Assembly (NCBI GenBank): GCA_963759115.1
Contig: CAVWXT010000005.1
Location: 744,001 to 808,000, forward strand
Direction: 5' to 3'
DNA: 64,000 bases
Origin: CAVWXT01 sp963759115
GTDB taxonomy: Bacteria > Planctomycetota > Planctomycetia > Pirellulales > Thermoguttaceae
Shown piece after piece: positions 16,559 through 27,291 of the stretch (position 1 is its first letter; every line of letters begins with the position of its first letter). A program made the position numbers and the translations under genes. The notes under the pieces were generated by a model. The model saw only the letters and a program-made list of their open reading frames with translations, was not told where the DNA came from and did no database searches.

Positions 16559-19036
16559 ATGTATCAGCTTCTGACAGTCGTGTCCGTGATGGTGGCATTG
16601 GCGGCAGACGGTGGCCCCGGGCTGAAGCCCTGGGTGTCCAACACCCATCCAACCGACGTGGCCAAGAGCCGCGTGCAGGACATCACCTCGGGACAGCACT
16701 CCTACACGATCGTTCAGGGTGGCACGATGGACGGCGAGAACTGCCGCTCGCCGGTTGGGTGCGGGATGTCGGGCGAGGGGGCTCTGGAACAGACTTGGGA
16801 ATCCAATCGCGCCGTCCGCATGGAGAACGTGGGCGAAACCGACGTGACCAATCCCTGGCTCTCCAACGGCCGCAACAACTTCCGCACCATGGACGAGATC
16901 ATCGCCGGGGCCATCACGCCCGGCATGACCGATAAGGAAAAGGCCCTGGCCCTCTGGTTCCAGGAAATTCGCTATCGCTACCACTTCGACGGCAACAACG
17001 CCGAGCTCGGCGATCCCATCAAGGTCTTCAACGTCTACGGCCACAACACCTGCGGCAACGATTCAATCTGCCTGGCGGGCCTGTGGCATAAGGCGGGCTT
17101 CAAGAAAGTGGCCCCCGCCCGGTGCATGGGACATTGCATCTCCCAGACCTTCTTCGACGGCCGCTGGAACCTGTTGGACGGCGATCAGCACACCATCTAC
17201 CTCCTGCGCGACAACGAAACGATTGCCAACGACCAAGACATCGCGCGGGACCATGATCTGGTCAAGCGCACCCATACACAAGGCATTCTCCTGGACGACA
17301 ACCGCGAGAAGGACGAAACGCAGGCGGCCGACTACGTCTACGACGGCGAGATCACCGGCGACCGCAACTGCCGTGGCGACACCACCATGAACATGGTGTT
17401 GCGTCCCAACGAGGCCATCACCTGGCGTTGGGGACATCTGGACCCCGTCAAGTGCATCGGCACGAGAGGGGCCAAGTATCCGAACGCGATGTGCAACGGT
17501 CTGTGGGAGTATCGCCCCGACTTCTCCAAGGACACTTGGCGCCGGGGCGCCGATACCGTCGAGGGCGTCAAGTCGGGCCCCGACGGCCTGGTTGCCGAAG
17601 AGGGCAAGACGGGCACGATCGTGTGGACCATCCGCAGCCCTTATGTCTTGGTGGGTGGTCGGCTCGACGTAGAGGGCGCCGGGGCCAAGTTCGCCCTCTC
17701 CCTGGATGGCAAGAAATGGGAAGACGCAGGGCAAAACCTCGACAAGTTCTTCCCGTCGATGGGCACCGCACGCTACCACTACCAACTCCGTTGCCAACTG
17801 GCCGGCGAGGCCAGCTTGAAACGACTCGGCATCGTCAATGACCTGCAAATGGCCCCGCTGATGCTGCCGGGTATGGTCGTCGGCCAGAATAGCTTCGTCT
17901 ATTCCGACCAGTCCACCGGCCAGAGAAAAGTGCGGATTACGCACGAGTGGGTCGAGCGATCGGCCTCGAAGGCGCCGGACGCCCCGCCCGCGGCGGTCTA
18001 CCCGGCTGAGGGCGGCGTCGCCGACGGCACCGACATCAAGTTCCAGTGGCAAGTCCCGTCGGATCCTGATGGCGACAAGATTGCCGACTATCAGTTTGAA
18101 CTCTCGAACCGGCCGGACATGCTGTGGCCGCTCTCGACCAATTTCTATCAATTGATCTCCCGGACCGCCGACCGCGGCAAGGCCCAGTACACGTTGCCGG
18201 GCCCCGGCCTGCTCACACCCGACCGGCCTTATTACTGGCACGTGCGGGCGAAGGATGACAAAGGCGTATGGGGACCGTGGAGCAAGACCTGGAGCTTCAC
18301 GGCCCAGGCTCCCACGTATCCGCTGGACGTTACGTTGAGCTACGACAAAGACAAAGGAACGGGCATTCTCCGCTGGAAACCCAACCCGGTGGGACGGCAG
18401 CCCGTGAAGTACTGCGTCTATGGGAGCGACGAAAAGGGGTTCACCGTCAGCGACGTGCCCTACAAGGTCAGTGTGGGAGTGACCAAGGAGTTGCCTTCGC
18501 GGTTCCCGGCCAATTTCATCGCCGAAACATCGACCCCGGAGTTGACGGTGATCGGCAGCCAGGTGGATCTGCCCAACGCGACCAATGCCTATTATCGGGT
18601 CGTCGCGGTCGATCAGCAGGGGAAGCGGAGCGGGCCTTCCGATTATGCCGTGGCCCCGCGGCCGATCATCTATAGCAAGCCGGTGCTTACGGCCAAGACG
18701 GGCGCCGGATATAAGTACCAGGTGCTGGCGAACCGCTGCCTGGGCGACTTGAGAATCAACGGGCGAAACGCCACCGGTTTCTTTGACATCGAGAAGCCCA
18801 AGTTCGCGATTGCGCGGGGACCGAAGTGGCTCAAGGTCGACGCGGCTACCGGCGTGCTCTCGGGTACGCCCGATGCCGCCGGAAGGGCCGAGGTCGTGGT
18901 CACCGCCACCATCGACCGGAAGGTAACCAAGCTGGACGAAGCGACACTCAAATGGGGCAACGAGAAGATCGTCTCCACCGCGACGGAACGGGTGGGCGAG
19001 GCGAGCCAGCCGTTTGTCATCGAAGTCACTCCGTGA
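16559..19036 (+). CDS. Exported transglutaminase-like protein with FN3 and putative-Ig domains
   Basis: 825 aa. The ATG at 16559 follows GGAGG at seven bases, then a short signal peptide (LLTVVSVMVALAAD). The central domain has the transglutaminase/papain-like triad order: Cys165 in NTCGNDSICLAGLW, His192 in MGHCISQTFF, Asp207/209 in NLLDGDQH. Residues about 480-590 form a fibronectin-III-like segment (YYWHVRAKDDKGVWGPWSKT). The C-terminus has the He_PIG signature (PKWLKVDAATGVLSGTPDAA). Likely acts in the envelope or outside on protein or peptidoglycan cross-links; the reaction is not known. Uninterrupted frame. The palindromic repeat and IS end just upstream. Confidence 0.75.
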   Translation: MYQLLTVVSVMVALAADGGPGLKPWVSNTHPTDVAKSRVQDITSGQHSYTIVQGGTMDGENCRSPVGCGMSGEGALEQTWESNRAVRMENVGETDVTNPWLSNGRNNFRTMDEIIAGAITPGMTDKEKALALWFQEIRYRYHFDGNNAELGDPIKVFNVYGHNTCGNDSICLAGLWHKAGFKKVAPARCMGHCISQTFFDGRWNLLDGDQHTIYLLRDNETIANDQDIARDHDLVKRTHTQGILLDDNREKDETQAADYVYDGEITGDRNCRGDTTMNMVLRPNEAITWRWGHLDPVKCIGTRGAKYPNAMCNGLWEYRPDFSKDTWRRGADTVEGVKSGPDGLVAEEGKTGTIVWTIRSPYVLVGGRLDVEGAGAKFALSLDGKKWEDAGQNLDKFFPSMGTARYHYQLRCQLAGEASLKRLGIVNDLQMAPLMLPGMVVGQNSFVYSDQSTGQRKVRITHEWVERSASKAPDAPPAAVYPAEGGVADGTDIKFQWQVPSDPDGDKIADYQFELSNRPDMLWPLSTNFYQLISRTADRGKAQYTLPGPGLLTPDRPYYWHVRAKDDKGVWGPWSKTWSFTAQAPTYPLDVTLSYDKDKGTGILRWKPNPVGRQPVKYCVYGSDEKGFTVSDVPYKVSVGVTKELPSRFPANFIAETSTPELTVIGSQVDLPNATNAYYRVVAVDQQGKRSGPSDYAVAPRPIIYSKPVLTAKTGAGYKYQVLANRCLGDLRINGRNATGFFDIEKPKFAIARGPKWLKVDAATGVLSGTPDAAGRAEVVVTATIDRKVTKLDEATLKWGNEKIVSTATERVGEASQPFVIEVTP

Positions 19037-19453
19037 CGGTTCATCTCGCCGAATTTGCCGAGATCGGTGGTACGGCCCGCAAGACGGGGAAATTAGGTCT
19101 GTCGGGGGGAATGTTTCTTTCTTCCCGTGAAGAGGTCCTTTCTCTGCTCCGGGCATTTTTCCGCCTGGACGAAGAAACGACCACTGCATTTGCCACCGCT
19201 CCTTGATACCCTAATCAGGTGGTGTGAATACCTGTCATCCCCTAAAGATTCTAGTATGAGAGGAGTATTTCTGGCTCCAAGCTCGGGATAAGGACGCCTC
19301 GGCTGTGGAAAAAAAGCAGCCCCATCTACGCCCTTGGGTGTAGAATAGGAGGGAATAGCCCCGGCCGTTCGCGCCGAATGGTAGGTTGCCGGAGTCCTGC
19401 ACCTTGCGGGCGACGCGACGGCTTAGGCGAAGGATGCCGAGAGGAGCCAGGTT
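19037..19453. other. Intergenic region before the ECF sigma gene
   Basis: 417 bases with no gene I can support. It presumably carries the promoter of the sigma-factor gene cluster; no clear ECF-type -35/-10 pair seen. Confidence 0.3.
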
Positions 19454-19973
19454 TTGGCGCTGTCGCTGGCCGAATTTGACCGCATGGTGAGCGACCATGG
19501 CCCGACGCTGTACCGCATCGCCTTTCGCATGATTGGCGACCGGCACGAGGCGGAGGACGTGGTTCAAGAGGCCTTCCGGTCGGCGTGGAAGAGCCGCGAG
19601 TCGTTCCGGTCGGGCGGAGGCGAAAGGGCATGGCTGGCCTCAATTCTCCGCCGCCGCGTGGCCGACCATTGGCGGCGCCCCAAGCCACCGACCGTCCTTG
19701 TGGGCGACGATTCCCTCGAGGTCGGCTGCATCGACCGCGATGCCTTCCACGACGAACTGAGCGATGAGGTGCAGCGGGCCGTCGAGCAGTTACCCAACGA
19801 CCTGCGAGAGACTCTGTTGCTGGTCGTCGTCGGTGAGCTAACGCACCGGGAAGCGGCCGACCTGCTGGAAGTCCCGCTGGGGACCGTCCTCTCGCGGGTG
19901 AGCCGGGCGCATCCGCCTGCGGGAGTTCCTTTTGGCGGGCAGCAAACAGGGCACGGCGGATGAGGAACGCTGA
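19454..19973 (+). CDS. ECF-family RNA polymerase sigma factor, 3' frameshift
   Basis: About 172 aa. Region 2 is clear (LYRIAFRMIGDRHEAEDVVQ, then EAFRSAWKSRESFR) and region 4 follows (VQRAVEQLPNDLRETLLLVV, LTHREAADLLEVPLGTVLSR). The start is a TTG at 19454 with GAGGAG upstream; no ATG fits better. At about 19908 the frame slips: the +1 frame supplies the expected end RIRLREFLLAGSKQGTADEE and stops at 19973. The next gene is a VWA membrane protein, a common planctomycete pairing, suggesting that the neighbour or its regulator controls this sigma factor. No classical zinc anti-sigma domain is seen nearby. Confidence 0.85.
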
Positions 19974-20030
19974 TCGAAATTTCCGGACTCGTATTCTTGC
20001 TGTCCAACTGCTGGGAGGTTGTGACTCTTG

Positions 20031-20095
20031 GTGGGGCGGGCACCGCCCGATACAGAATAGCTCGGGGTGTTGTGATTCGGTGGGCGATGCCCACC
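20031..20095. repeat. Palindromic repeat pair
   Basis: Two hairpins, GGGGCGGGCACCGCCC and GGTGGGCGATGCCCACC, separated by 25 bases. The same two-hairpin type, in the other order, occurs at 34191-34249. Confidence 0.65.
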
Positions 20096-20130
20096 GTACG
20101 TGATTTGACCCTGCTCCCGACCCTTTACCT

Positions 20131-22212
20131 ATGTTGCATCCGGATTACAACCTCGATGACGCCTTGGATGCCGAGTTGCGGGCTGTTCCGCTGCCCGAGG
20201 CGTTCGCCAAACGTCTGCGCCGGTCGGTGTTGTCGGACGAGGAATTGGATGCCCTGGTGCGGGCGGTTCCCTTGCCGCCGGGGCTGGCTGGCCGTCTGTG
20301 GCAGGCGCCCAAGCGGTTGTCATGGCGCGCGAAGAACTGGCTTCGTGTGAAGCGGGGGAGCCAATGGGCCGCCGCGCTGTCGTTGTTGCTCGCCCTGGGA
20401 CTGGGCTACGTCGGCATCGTGACCGGGCTGTTGCTCTCGGTCAATTCTCCGAATTCTCCGCAGCCGTCGGTGTCCCTGGTGAATGCCGACGTGCCCGATC
20501 AACCGGCAACGGTTGTATCGGAGCAGCCCTTCGACGACGTGCCGACTCAGATCGAGCGTCTCCCCGCGGCTGGCGTGGTGACCGTGCCGTCGCCGCCGGC
20601 GCCCACGATGCGGTTTGCCCCGAAGGATCAGCCCTACCGATCCTGGCTCGCCGAAACGGACGAGCGGTTTGGAGAGCGGAGCCCCAATCCGCTTTCCGAC
20701 ACGCTGCCTTCTCGTTGGGGAGGCGTGTTCGCGTCGCATCGTCCCTTCGACGAGTTGCCGGAGTTGAAGAAAGCGCCGGGCTTGAGCGCCCGAGGCATCG
20801 AATGGCCCTTGGTGGACGGGGCCAACAATGCCTTCTTGATTCGCTACGGCGTACACCCGTTTGTTGCGCCGGCGGCGAATTCGCAACTGCGGACCACCGT
20901 GGTGCCGCTGGGCGTTGATTCGTCGAGTTACGGACTAACGAAGCGATGGCTGGAGGACGGGGACTTGCCGCCGCCGAATCTGGTGCGCACCGAGGAATTC
21001 CTGGCGGCTGTGGATTATGAATTCCCCCGGCCCACGCAACAGCCGTTGGGCCTTTCGCTTGCCGGTGGACCATCGCCCCTGGCCGCGCCCGGCACGCAGA
21101 TGTTGCAGATCGGCGTGCAAGCCGCGGCGCTGCGAGATGCGGACCACGCTGCCGTCCGCCTCGTGCTGGCCGTGGACCTTTCGGCCAGCATGCGTTGGGG
21201 CGGGCGGTTGGAGATGGTCCGGCAAGCCCTGCAGCAGTTGATCCGGCAAATGGGCCGCAACGACCGTCTGTCGCTGGTCGCGTTCAGCGAAGACGCCGAG
21301 GTGATAATCGAGGACGCCGGCGCCGACGAATCCAGCCAACTGGCGGCGGCCGTGCGCTCGTTGAAGATCCACAGCGGGACGAACGTCGGAGCCGGCCTGT
21401 GCCAGGCCTATTCTGTGGCTCAACAGGCGGTCGCCGAACACGGCACGCCCGTCCGCGTCATTCTCTTGACCGACGGCCTGACCGAACTCGATTCCCCCAC
21501 GGCCCAGCGGATCGAGAAGCAACTGACCGAGGCGGCCCGGCGGAAGATCGTCCTCGACGTCGTCGACCTGGTGCAGGAGAAACGGGCCGATCCGCAACTG
21601 GCCGGTTTCGCCAGGGCGGGCGGCGGCGTGCTCCGTTGCGTGACCAATGCCGACCAACTCCGCTGGGCCCTCCTGGAAACGATCACCGGACGGCCGCAAA
21701 TTGCCGCAGCGCGGGTCATGTTGAAGGTTTCGTTCGATCCCAATATCGTGACCGCCTACCGCCTGTTTGGGCACGAAGCCACGACCGGAACGCTGTCGGA
21801 TCGCACCGAGACCGATTTCTACGTCGACCAATCGGCCACCGCCCTGTACGAAGTGCAATTGAAGCCCGCTGGCGGCAACGAGGTGGCGAAGGTCGAACTG
21901 AGCTGGCAGCCGCCCAAAGGCGGGGCGCGGCGGACCATCACGCGGCCATTCAGGCGGAGCGAGTTCGCCAGCGCCTTTGCCGTGGCGCCGTTTTCGTTGC
22001 AGGAGGCGGCCGCGGTGGCCGGTTTCGCCGAAGTGCTGCGCGAGTCCCCGTTTGCCAAGGTTTCACCCTATTCCATCTCGCTGGCCCGCGTGGCGGAGTT
22101 GGCCAACCAGGTCGACAGCCGCGTGTACCAGCGGCGCTCGTTCGCCGACATGCTCGCCACGATCCAAGAGGCGGCGCAAGCCAAACCGTACCGCGGCGGG
22201 ACCAAACGGTAG
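20131..22212 (+). CDS. Membrane-anchored VWA-domain protein
   Basis: 693 aa. The cytoplasmic N-terminus carries two copies of a short motif (LDAELRAVPLPEAFAKRL and LDALVRAVPLPPGLAGRL), followed by one membrane helix (AALSLLLALGLGYVGIVTGL, about residues 88-107). A Pro-rich outer linker leads to a VWFA_N-type region (SYGLTKRWLEDGDLPPPNLV) and a von Willebrand A domain with the MIDAS sequence DLSASM, then a DUF3520-like C-terminus (VELSWQPPKGGARRTITRPF). Similar in plan to YfbK-type proteins. Follows the ECF sigma gene and precedes two TPR-like genes, all on the plus strand, so it is probably part of a sigma-linked envelope system. The ATG at 20131 has no strong ribosome site. Confidence 0.82.
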   Translation: MLHPDYNLDDALDAELRAVPLPEAFAKRLRRSVLSDEELDALVRAVPLPPGLAGRLWQAPKRLSWRAKNWLRVKRGSQWAAALSLLLALGLGYVGIVTGLLLSVNSPNSPQPSVSLVNADVPDQPATVVSEQPFDDVPTQIERLPAAGVVTVPSPPAPTMRFAPKDQPYRSWLAETDERFGERSPNPLSDTLPSRWGGVFASHRPFDELPELKKAPGLSARGIEWPLVDGANNAFLIRYGVHPFVAPAANSQLRTTVVPLGVDSSSYGLTKRWLEDGDLPPPNLVRTEEFLAAVDYEFPRPTQQPLGLSLAGGPSPLAAPGTQMLQIGVQAAALRDADHAAVRLVLAVDLSASMRWGGRLEMVRQALQQLIRQMGRNDRLSLVAFSEDAEVIIEDAGADESSQLAAAVRSLKIHSGTNVGAGLCQAYSVAQQAVAEHGTPVRVILLTDGLTELDSPTAQRIEKQLTEAARRKIVLDVVDLVQEKRADPQLAGFARAGGGVLRCVTNADQLRWALLETITGRPQIAAARVMLKVSFDPNIVTAYRLFGHEATTGTLSDRTETDFYVDQSATALYEVQLKPAGGNEVAKVELSWQPPKGGARRTITRPFRRSEFASAFAVAPFSLQEAAAVAGFAEVLRESPFAKVSPYSISLARVAELANQVDSRVYQRRSFADMLATIQEAAQAKPYRGGTKR

Positions 22213-22325
22213 CGAGACGGGCGCGGCCAGGGATGGAAATCGGTGGTGACCGTCGCGGGGATCGCCTCTCGCCCTTGTCGAGCCGCCGCCCGTATGAAAA
22301 AATGGGGATAGGCTCTATTGAGGGT

Positions 22326-24045
22326 ATGGACCACCAAGCGAGGGCTTCCCGCATGGGTAGTTGGCATGGGTTCCGATGGCTGCTGTTGGGCGGTTGCGTG
22401 GCCGGCTGCGTGATCCTGGCGACCAATCCGCTCCCCGCCGCAGAGAACTGCCAAGCCTTTGTCGACGGTCTGCGAAAACGCGATCTGTACGACGTCGCCC
22501 TGTACTACCTGGAAGCGACGAGGAAAGACCCGACGGCCGACAAGACCTTCTTGGAAGTGATCGACTTCGAGACGGGCGTCACCTTGCTCGGCAGCGCCCG
22601 GCTGCTTTCGCGGAAGGATCGCGAGAAGCCGTTGGACGAGGCGAGGGATTGCTTCGAGCGGTTTCTGGCCGCCTGCCCACAGCATCGGCAGGCGGATTGC
22701 GCCAAGACCCACCTCGCCGATCTCTTCGTCGAACGCGCTCGGCTCAAGACGGCGGAGGCGGCCGGGGGCGTGCAGATGCCCGAACAGAAACGGCAACTGC
22801 GGGAAGACGCCCGTTCGCTCTGCCGGGACGCAGAGAAGCTTTTCAAGGCTGTCGATGCCGATCTCGTCGAGGGGCAAAAGAAGTACAAGTTCGTCGATCC
22901 CGGCGATGCCAAGCGGATCGAGGAACGCGACCGGGTGCGGCGCGACGCCATGCTGACGCGGCTCGCACTGGCGAAGATGCCCTACGAGATCGCCCAGACC
23001 TATGAGCCGGGCAGCAAGGAGAATCGGGCGAATCTCGGTGCCGCGGCGGCCGGGCTCGGCGAGTATTATCGAAAGTACTCCCCCCGGCTGGGCGCCTACT
23101 ACGCTCGCATCGACGAAGCCCGCTGCTACCAAGAGTTGGGCAACAACTTCAAGGCCCGTGCCGTGTTGGACGAGGTGCTTTCCCAGGCGAAGGAGGGAGA
23201 GGAGCTCCGCGGCGTGCGAAATGTGGCGACGCTGCTGGCCCTGCAAATCGTTCTGCTGCCGGGCGTGAGAAAATACGCGGACGCCGCGGGCATCTATACT
23301 GCCTGGGAGACCGCCACTCCGCAACACGACGAGCCGAGTGAGGAGGTCCTGGCGATCAAGTGTCTGGCGGGCGAAGCGGCGCTGGAAGTCGCGCCGCGGT
23401 CTGAGGGCAGGCGTCCCCGACGAAGCGGCGAGGCGTCGAGAGCAATTGAAGCTTGCCGGCGATCTGCTGACGTTTGCGGCGCAGTCTCCCGGCGATTTCC
23501 AGGAGAGGGCCCGCGTCAAGCTCTCCGATCCACTGCTGGCTGGGGGGAAGCCGAAGGCGGCGGGTCCGACGACCTACGACGATGCCTGCCGGCGTGCTAA
23601 AATAGCATGGGACCAGTCGCAGGAACCAGGCTGGCGGCCAGCCGAGAAGGCCCGGTTGCAGGCCGAGGCCGTGCAGGGTTTCCGCTTTGCCTTGGCCCAC
23701 GTACCGCCCGACGCGAAGGCCGGCGAGTTGGACGCCATGCGTTGCTGTCTGGCCTACCTGTATTGGGACCGCAAGGAGTATCGCGATGCGGCGTCGCTGG
23801 GCGAGTCGCTGGCCCGCGGCGATCCGGATCGTCAAGAGACGCAGCAAGGGGCGAAGATCGCCCTGGCCGCCTGCGCCCGGCTGTTCAACGACGCGGCGGC
23901 CAAGGGAGACGGCAAAGAGGAGAAGGAACGGATGGTCGGGATAGCCCGGTTCATCGCGGATCGCTGGCCCGGCACCCCGCTGGCCGACGACGCGCAGAGA
24001 ATCCTGGTGCAAACCGACGAAGCAAACGCAGGGAGAGAACCATGA
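22326..24045 (+). CDS. Exported TPR-like repeat protein, one frameshift
   Basis: About 572 aa. The start at 22326 or 22353 leads into a signal peptide (FRWLLLGGCVAGCVILATNP). The rest is alpha-helical with tetratricopeptide-like units (EARDCFERFLAACPQHRQAD, YYARIDEARCYQELGNNFKA, AMRCCLAYLYWDRKEYRDAA). Near 23398 the frame changes from AALEVAPRSEGRR to LRGLRAGVPDEAARRREQLK, which continues to the stop at 24045. The stop overlaps the start of the next gene (ATGA-type), indicating co-translation. Likely a periplasmic scaffold of the VWA/sigma gene set; partner unknown. Confidence 0.7.
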
Positions 24046-25074
24046 GAATAGGCTGGGCGATCGGGGCGGTGATTCTGAGCCTTGCCGCCGGCGCGAGTCA
24101 GGCGTTCGACACCGTCAAGACGACCAAGATCGGCATGTCGGGGCACGTCCTCAGCATGACTTCCGTGAGCGTTGAGTTGCAGCAGACCAATCTCGCGGCT
24201 CTCCGCAAGGAGATCCCCGTCAACCAAATTCTGACGATCTACTACGACGAGGATCCCAAGGAGTTGAAAGCCGCGAAAGATCACGTTCTCGAAGGCCGCT
24301 ACCAGGAAGCCCAGGCCGCGATGGGCCGGATCAAGAAGGAGCCCGGCCGCCAGGAGGTGCTGCAGGACATCGAGTTCTACAAGGCCCTCTGCGCCGCCAA
24401 GTTGGCGCTGGCGGGCAACGGGCGAATCGCCGATTCGGATGAAGGGCCGGGGGCGGGACGCCTGATGAAGGCTTTCGCCGACACCAACCCCAACAGCTAT
24501 CACTACTTCGAGGCTTCGGAAATGGTGGGCGACTTGCTGGTGGCCGTCCGCCAGTATGCCCAGGCGGCCGAATACTATGGCCGGCTCGCCAAGGCCCCTT
24601 GGCCCGATTACCAGATGCGGGCGGGCGTGGCCGTCCGGCCGGGCCCTGCTGGCCCAGGGAAAGACCGAGGAGGCCCTGGCCGCCTTCGACAAGGTGATGC
24701 GCCACCGCGGCCGACGGCGAGCTGGCCGAGACGCAACGCATGTTGGCCGCCCTGGGAAAGGCGGACGCCCTGGTGGCCTCGAAGAAGCCCGACGACGCGA
24801 TCACGATTGACCGACGAAGTGCTCAGGAAGGCCGATCCCGAAGACGCGTCGCTCATGGCCCGGGCGTACAACATCGCTGGGCACGGCCCATCGGCAGGCG
24901 GGCCGCGTCCAAGAGGCCCTGCTGGCATTTCTGCACGTCGAGGTGCTCTATTCCTCGGTGCCCGGCGCCCATGCCGAAGCCCTGGCCAACCTGGCCGACC
25001 TGTGGGAGCAGGTCCACAAGACCGAACGGGCCAACAACGCCCGGCAAACCCTCGAAAAGCAGTACCAGCGATAG
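24042..25074 (+). CDS. Exported TPR-like protein, heavily frameshifted
   Basis: About 343 aa, beginning with ATG overlapping the preceding stop. Signal peptide MRIGWAIGAVILSLAAGASQ, then a conserved-looking block (VKTTKIGMSGHVLSMTSVSV, LTIYYDEDPKELKAAKDHVL) and TPR units (YAQAAEYYGRLAKAPWPDYQ). From 24630 the frame changes at least four times, yet each open piece continues the theme (GRALLAQGKTEEALAAFDKV, MLAALGKADALVASKKPDDA, LTDEVLRKADPEDASLMARA, ALLAFLHVEVLYSSVPGAHA, VHKTERANNARQTLEKQYQR). The density of breaks in 450 bases is higher than elsewhere, so either local poor sequence or real decay. Confidence 0.65.
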
Positions 25075-25104
25075 CCCTTGGGCGAAGAAGGCGAAGCAGT
25101 ACAC

Positions 25105-26069
25105 TCACGCCCTCGGGTGGAACTTCTTGTGGACCGCCTTCAGCCGCGTCGGATCGACGTGCGTGTAGATCTGCGTGGTGGCGATGCTGGCGTGGCCGAG
25201 CATCTCCTGCACCTGGCGAAGATCGGCGCCGCCGGCCAACAGGTGCGTGGCGAAGCTGTGCCGCAACGTGTGCGGGCTGACCTCCGGCGGCGCCCCGACG
25301 CGCAGGGCGTATCGCTTCAGCAGTTCCCAAATCCGCTCCCGCCGCAGCCGCCGCCCGCGATACGATAGCAGCACCCAATCGGCCGTCGTGCCCGAGCGGG
25401 CGGCCAGCTGCGGCCGCTCGTGTTCGAGATAGGCGCGAACCGCCTCGACCGCCCGGGCGCCCAGCGGCACCATGCCGCTCCTTGTCTCCCTTGCCGCGGC
25501 AAACGCAAAAGCCCTCGTCGAGGTGCATGTCGCGCATGCCGGAGGTTGCGAGAGCTCCGACGCCCGGCAGCCGGTCGCGTAGAGCAATTCCAAGCAGCGC
25601 CCGGTCGCGGCGCCAACACGGATCGGTCCGGCCGGGCGCGGCGAAGAGCCGGTCGATCTGCTCGACGCTGAGCACCTTCGGCACCCGCTCCCAGAGTTTC
25701 TGGCTTCCCAGCAACTCCGCCAGGTTGTCGTGCAGCACGCCTTCCAATTGCAGATAGCGGAAGAAGACCTTCAGCGAGACGATGTGCCGGGCGATGCTGG
25801 CGGGGGCCAGCTTCCGGCCGTGCAGCCAGCCCACGTAGTCGGCCAGGTCGCGGATCGAAAGGTCCGGGATGCTCCGCCGTTCGAGCCAGCGCGAAGAAGT
25901 GCTCGAGATCGCGCCGGTAGGCCGCCACGGTGTTCTCGGCCAGGTGGCACTCGCCGGCGGCATAGGCCACGAAGGCCTCGAGCCACGTCTTCGCCGCATG
26001 CGACGGGCTTGGGCGGCTGAGGGCGGAGCAATCGGCGGCGGGTCGTGGCCATACGTTCGTATCCCCCAC
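25105..26069 (-). CDS. Tyrosine site-specific recombinase, XerC/XerD type, frameshifted
   Basis: About 320 aa. Cuts and rejoins DNA to resolve chromosome dimers at dif. The N-terminal core-binding domain reads WLEAFVAYAAGECHLAENTV, AAYRRDLEHFFAL, then after a break DLADYVGWLHGRKLAPASIA and FFRYLQLEGVLHDNLAELL. The catalytic domain has Arg in YATGCRASEL, then HTLRHSFATHLLAGGADLRQ, MLGHASIATTQIYTHV, giving the R, H-R, H and Y residues. Frame breaks are near 25900, 25620 and 25530. The start is a GTG at 26069. Family length fits xerD or xerC, but I cannot choose between them. Convergent with the TPR gene. Confidence 0.82.
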
Positions 26070-26291
26070 GTCTCGTTTCGGATGGAAGAATGGGCAGTCT
26101 CCAACGGATTTGCCGCCGCTCGACCCAGCTTGCCCAGCCGCTCCTCAAAAGGGCGATCTCGCTACAATCGCCGGTCGTCACTAGCCGATCCAACGCTCGT
26201 GCCGCACGCCGCGTGAATCGCCGCAATTACGGACGTCCCGCACCACAATCCCTGATCCCCGAATCCCGAATCCCTGCCATGCCTCCGCACC

Positions 26292-27291
26292 ATGCCCATC
26301 GTCACGCTCTCCGAAATGTCGCCCGGCCAGGAGGCCGATCTGTTCCTGCTGATGACCGCCAAGGAGGAACTGAAGACCAAGACGGGCAAGCCCTATTTTC
26401 GCGTCGGCTTTCGCGACGGCGGCCGCGAGGTGAGCTTTCCGATCTGGGGCGATTCGCCCTGGGCCGTCGATTGCCGCGATCGCTGGAACCCCGGCGTGTT
26501 CTACAAGCTCCGCGCCGTCTACCAGGAGACCAACTTCGGGCCGCAGTTGGAAATCCGCAAGATTCGCGAGGTGGTCGACGCCGACGCCGCCGACGGCTTC
26601 GATCCCACGCTCTGCCTGCCGCGGTCCCGCTTCGATCCGCAGCAGATGTTCGACGAGCTGCTGGCGATCGCCCGGCAGCACATCGCGAACGCCGCTCTGC
26701 GCAAGTTGGTCGAGTCGCTGCTGACGGACAACCGCGACGCGCTGCTGACGCATCCGGCCGCGCGGCGGAACCATCACGCCTACGTCGGCGGGCTGCTGGA
26801 GCACACGCTGAGCGTCACCCGCACCTGCGTCTACCTGGCCGACAAGTACGCCGACTACTATCCCGAGATGAAGCCGCCCTTGGACAAGGACCTGGTCGTC
26901 GCCGGCGGAATTCTGCACGACATCGGCAAGCTCCGCGAGATGGAGCAGCGGCCGGAAGGGGCCGCGCACACGGCCGAAGGCTCGTTGATCGGCCACATCC
27001 TCATCGGCCGCGACATGGTCCGCGAGGCGGCCGCCGCCATGAAGGGCGAGCCCAAGCTGCGACGCCGACACGCTGCTGCGGCTGGAGCACCTGATCATCG
27101 CGCACCAGGGCCGGCCCGAATGGGGCTCGCCCAAGCCGCCGATGACGCCCGAGGCCCTGCTGGTCCATTACGCCGACGACATCGACGCGAAGTACCACAT
27201 GATGGTGGCCATCCTCCGCGACGACACCAACCCCGGCCCGGTGACGTCGAAGAAGAACGTGTTGATGCAACACGTGTACCGAGGGAGCTGA
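26292..27291 (+). CDS. OB-fold plus HD-domain phosphohydrolase, YhaM-like, one frameshift
   Basis: About 332 aa. An N-terminal OB-like nucleic-acid-binding domain (MPIVTLSEMSPGQEADLFLL, PYFRVGFRDGGREVSFPIWG) precedes an HD domain with metal-binding motifs HHAYVGGLLEHT, AGGILHDIGKLREME, EGSLIGHILIGRDMV. This architecture matches the 3'-5' exoribonuclease YhaM. The frame slips at about 27057 (from KGEPKL to DADTLLRLEHLIIAHQGRPE), and the continuation, including YADDIDAKYHMMV, stops at 27291. Upstream is a spaced run of CCCGAATCCC-like repeat words (26250-26275). Immediately downstream lie remnants of two unrelated genes. Confidence 0.8.

Noticed and set aside
17063..19189. A 708-codon antisense open frame
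   Set aside because: Lies opposite the transglutaminase-like gene, has no domain and shows the same GC-driven composition.
26181..27134. A 317-codon open frame antisense to the HD-domain gene
   Set aside because: No family character; the plus-strand HD motifs explain the coding signal.
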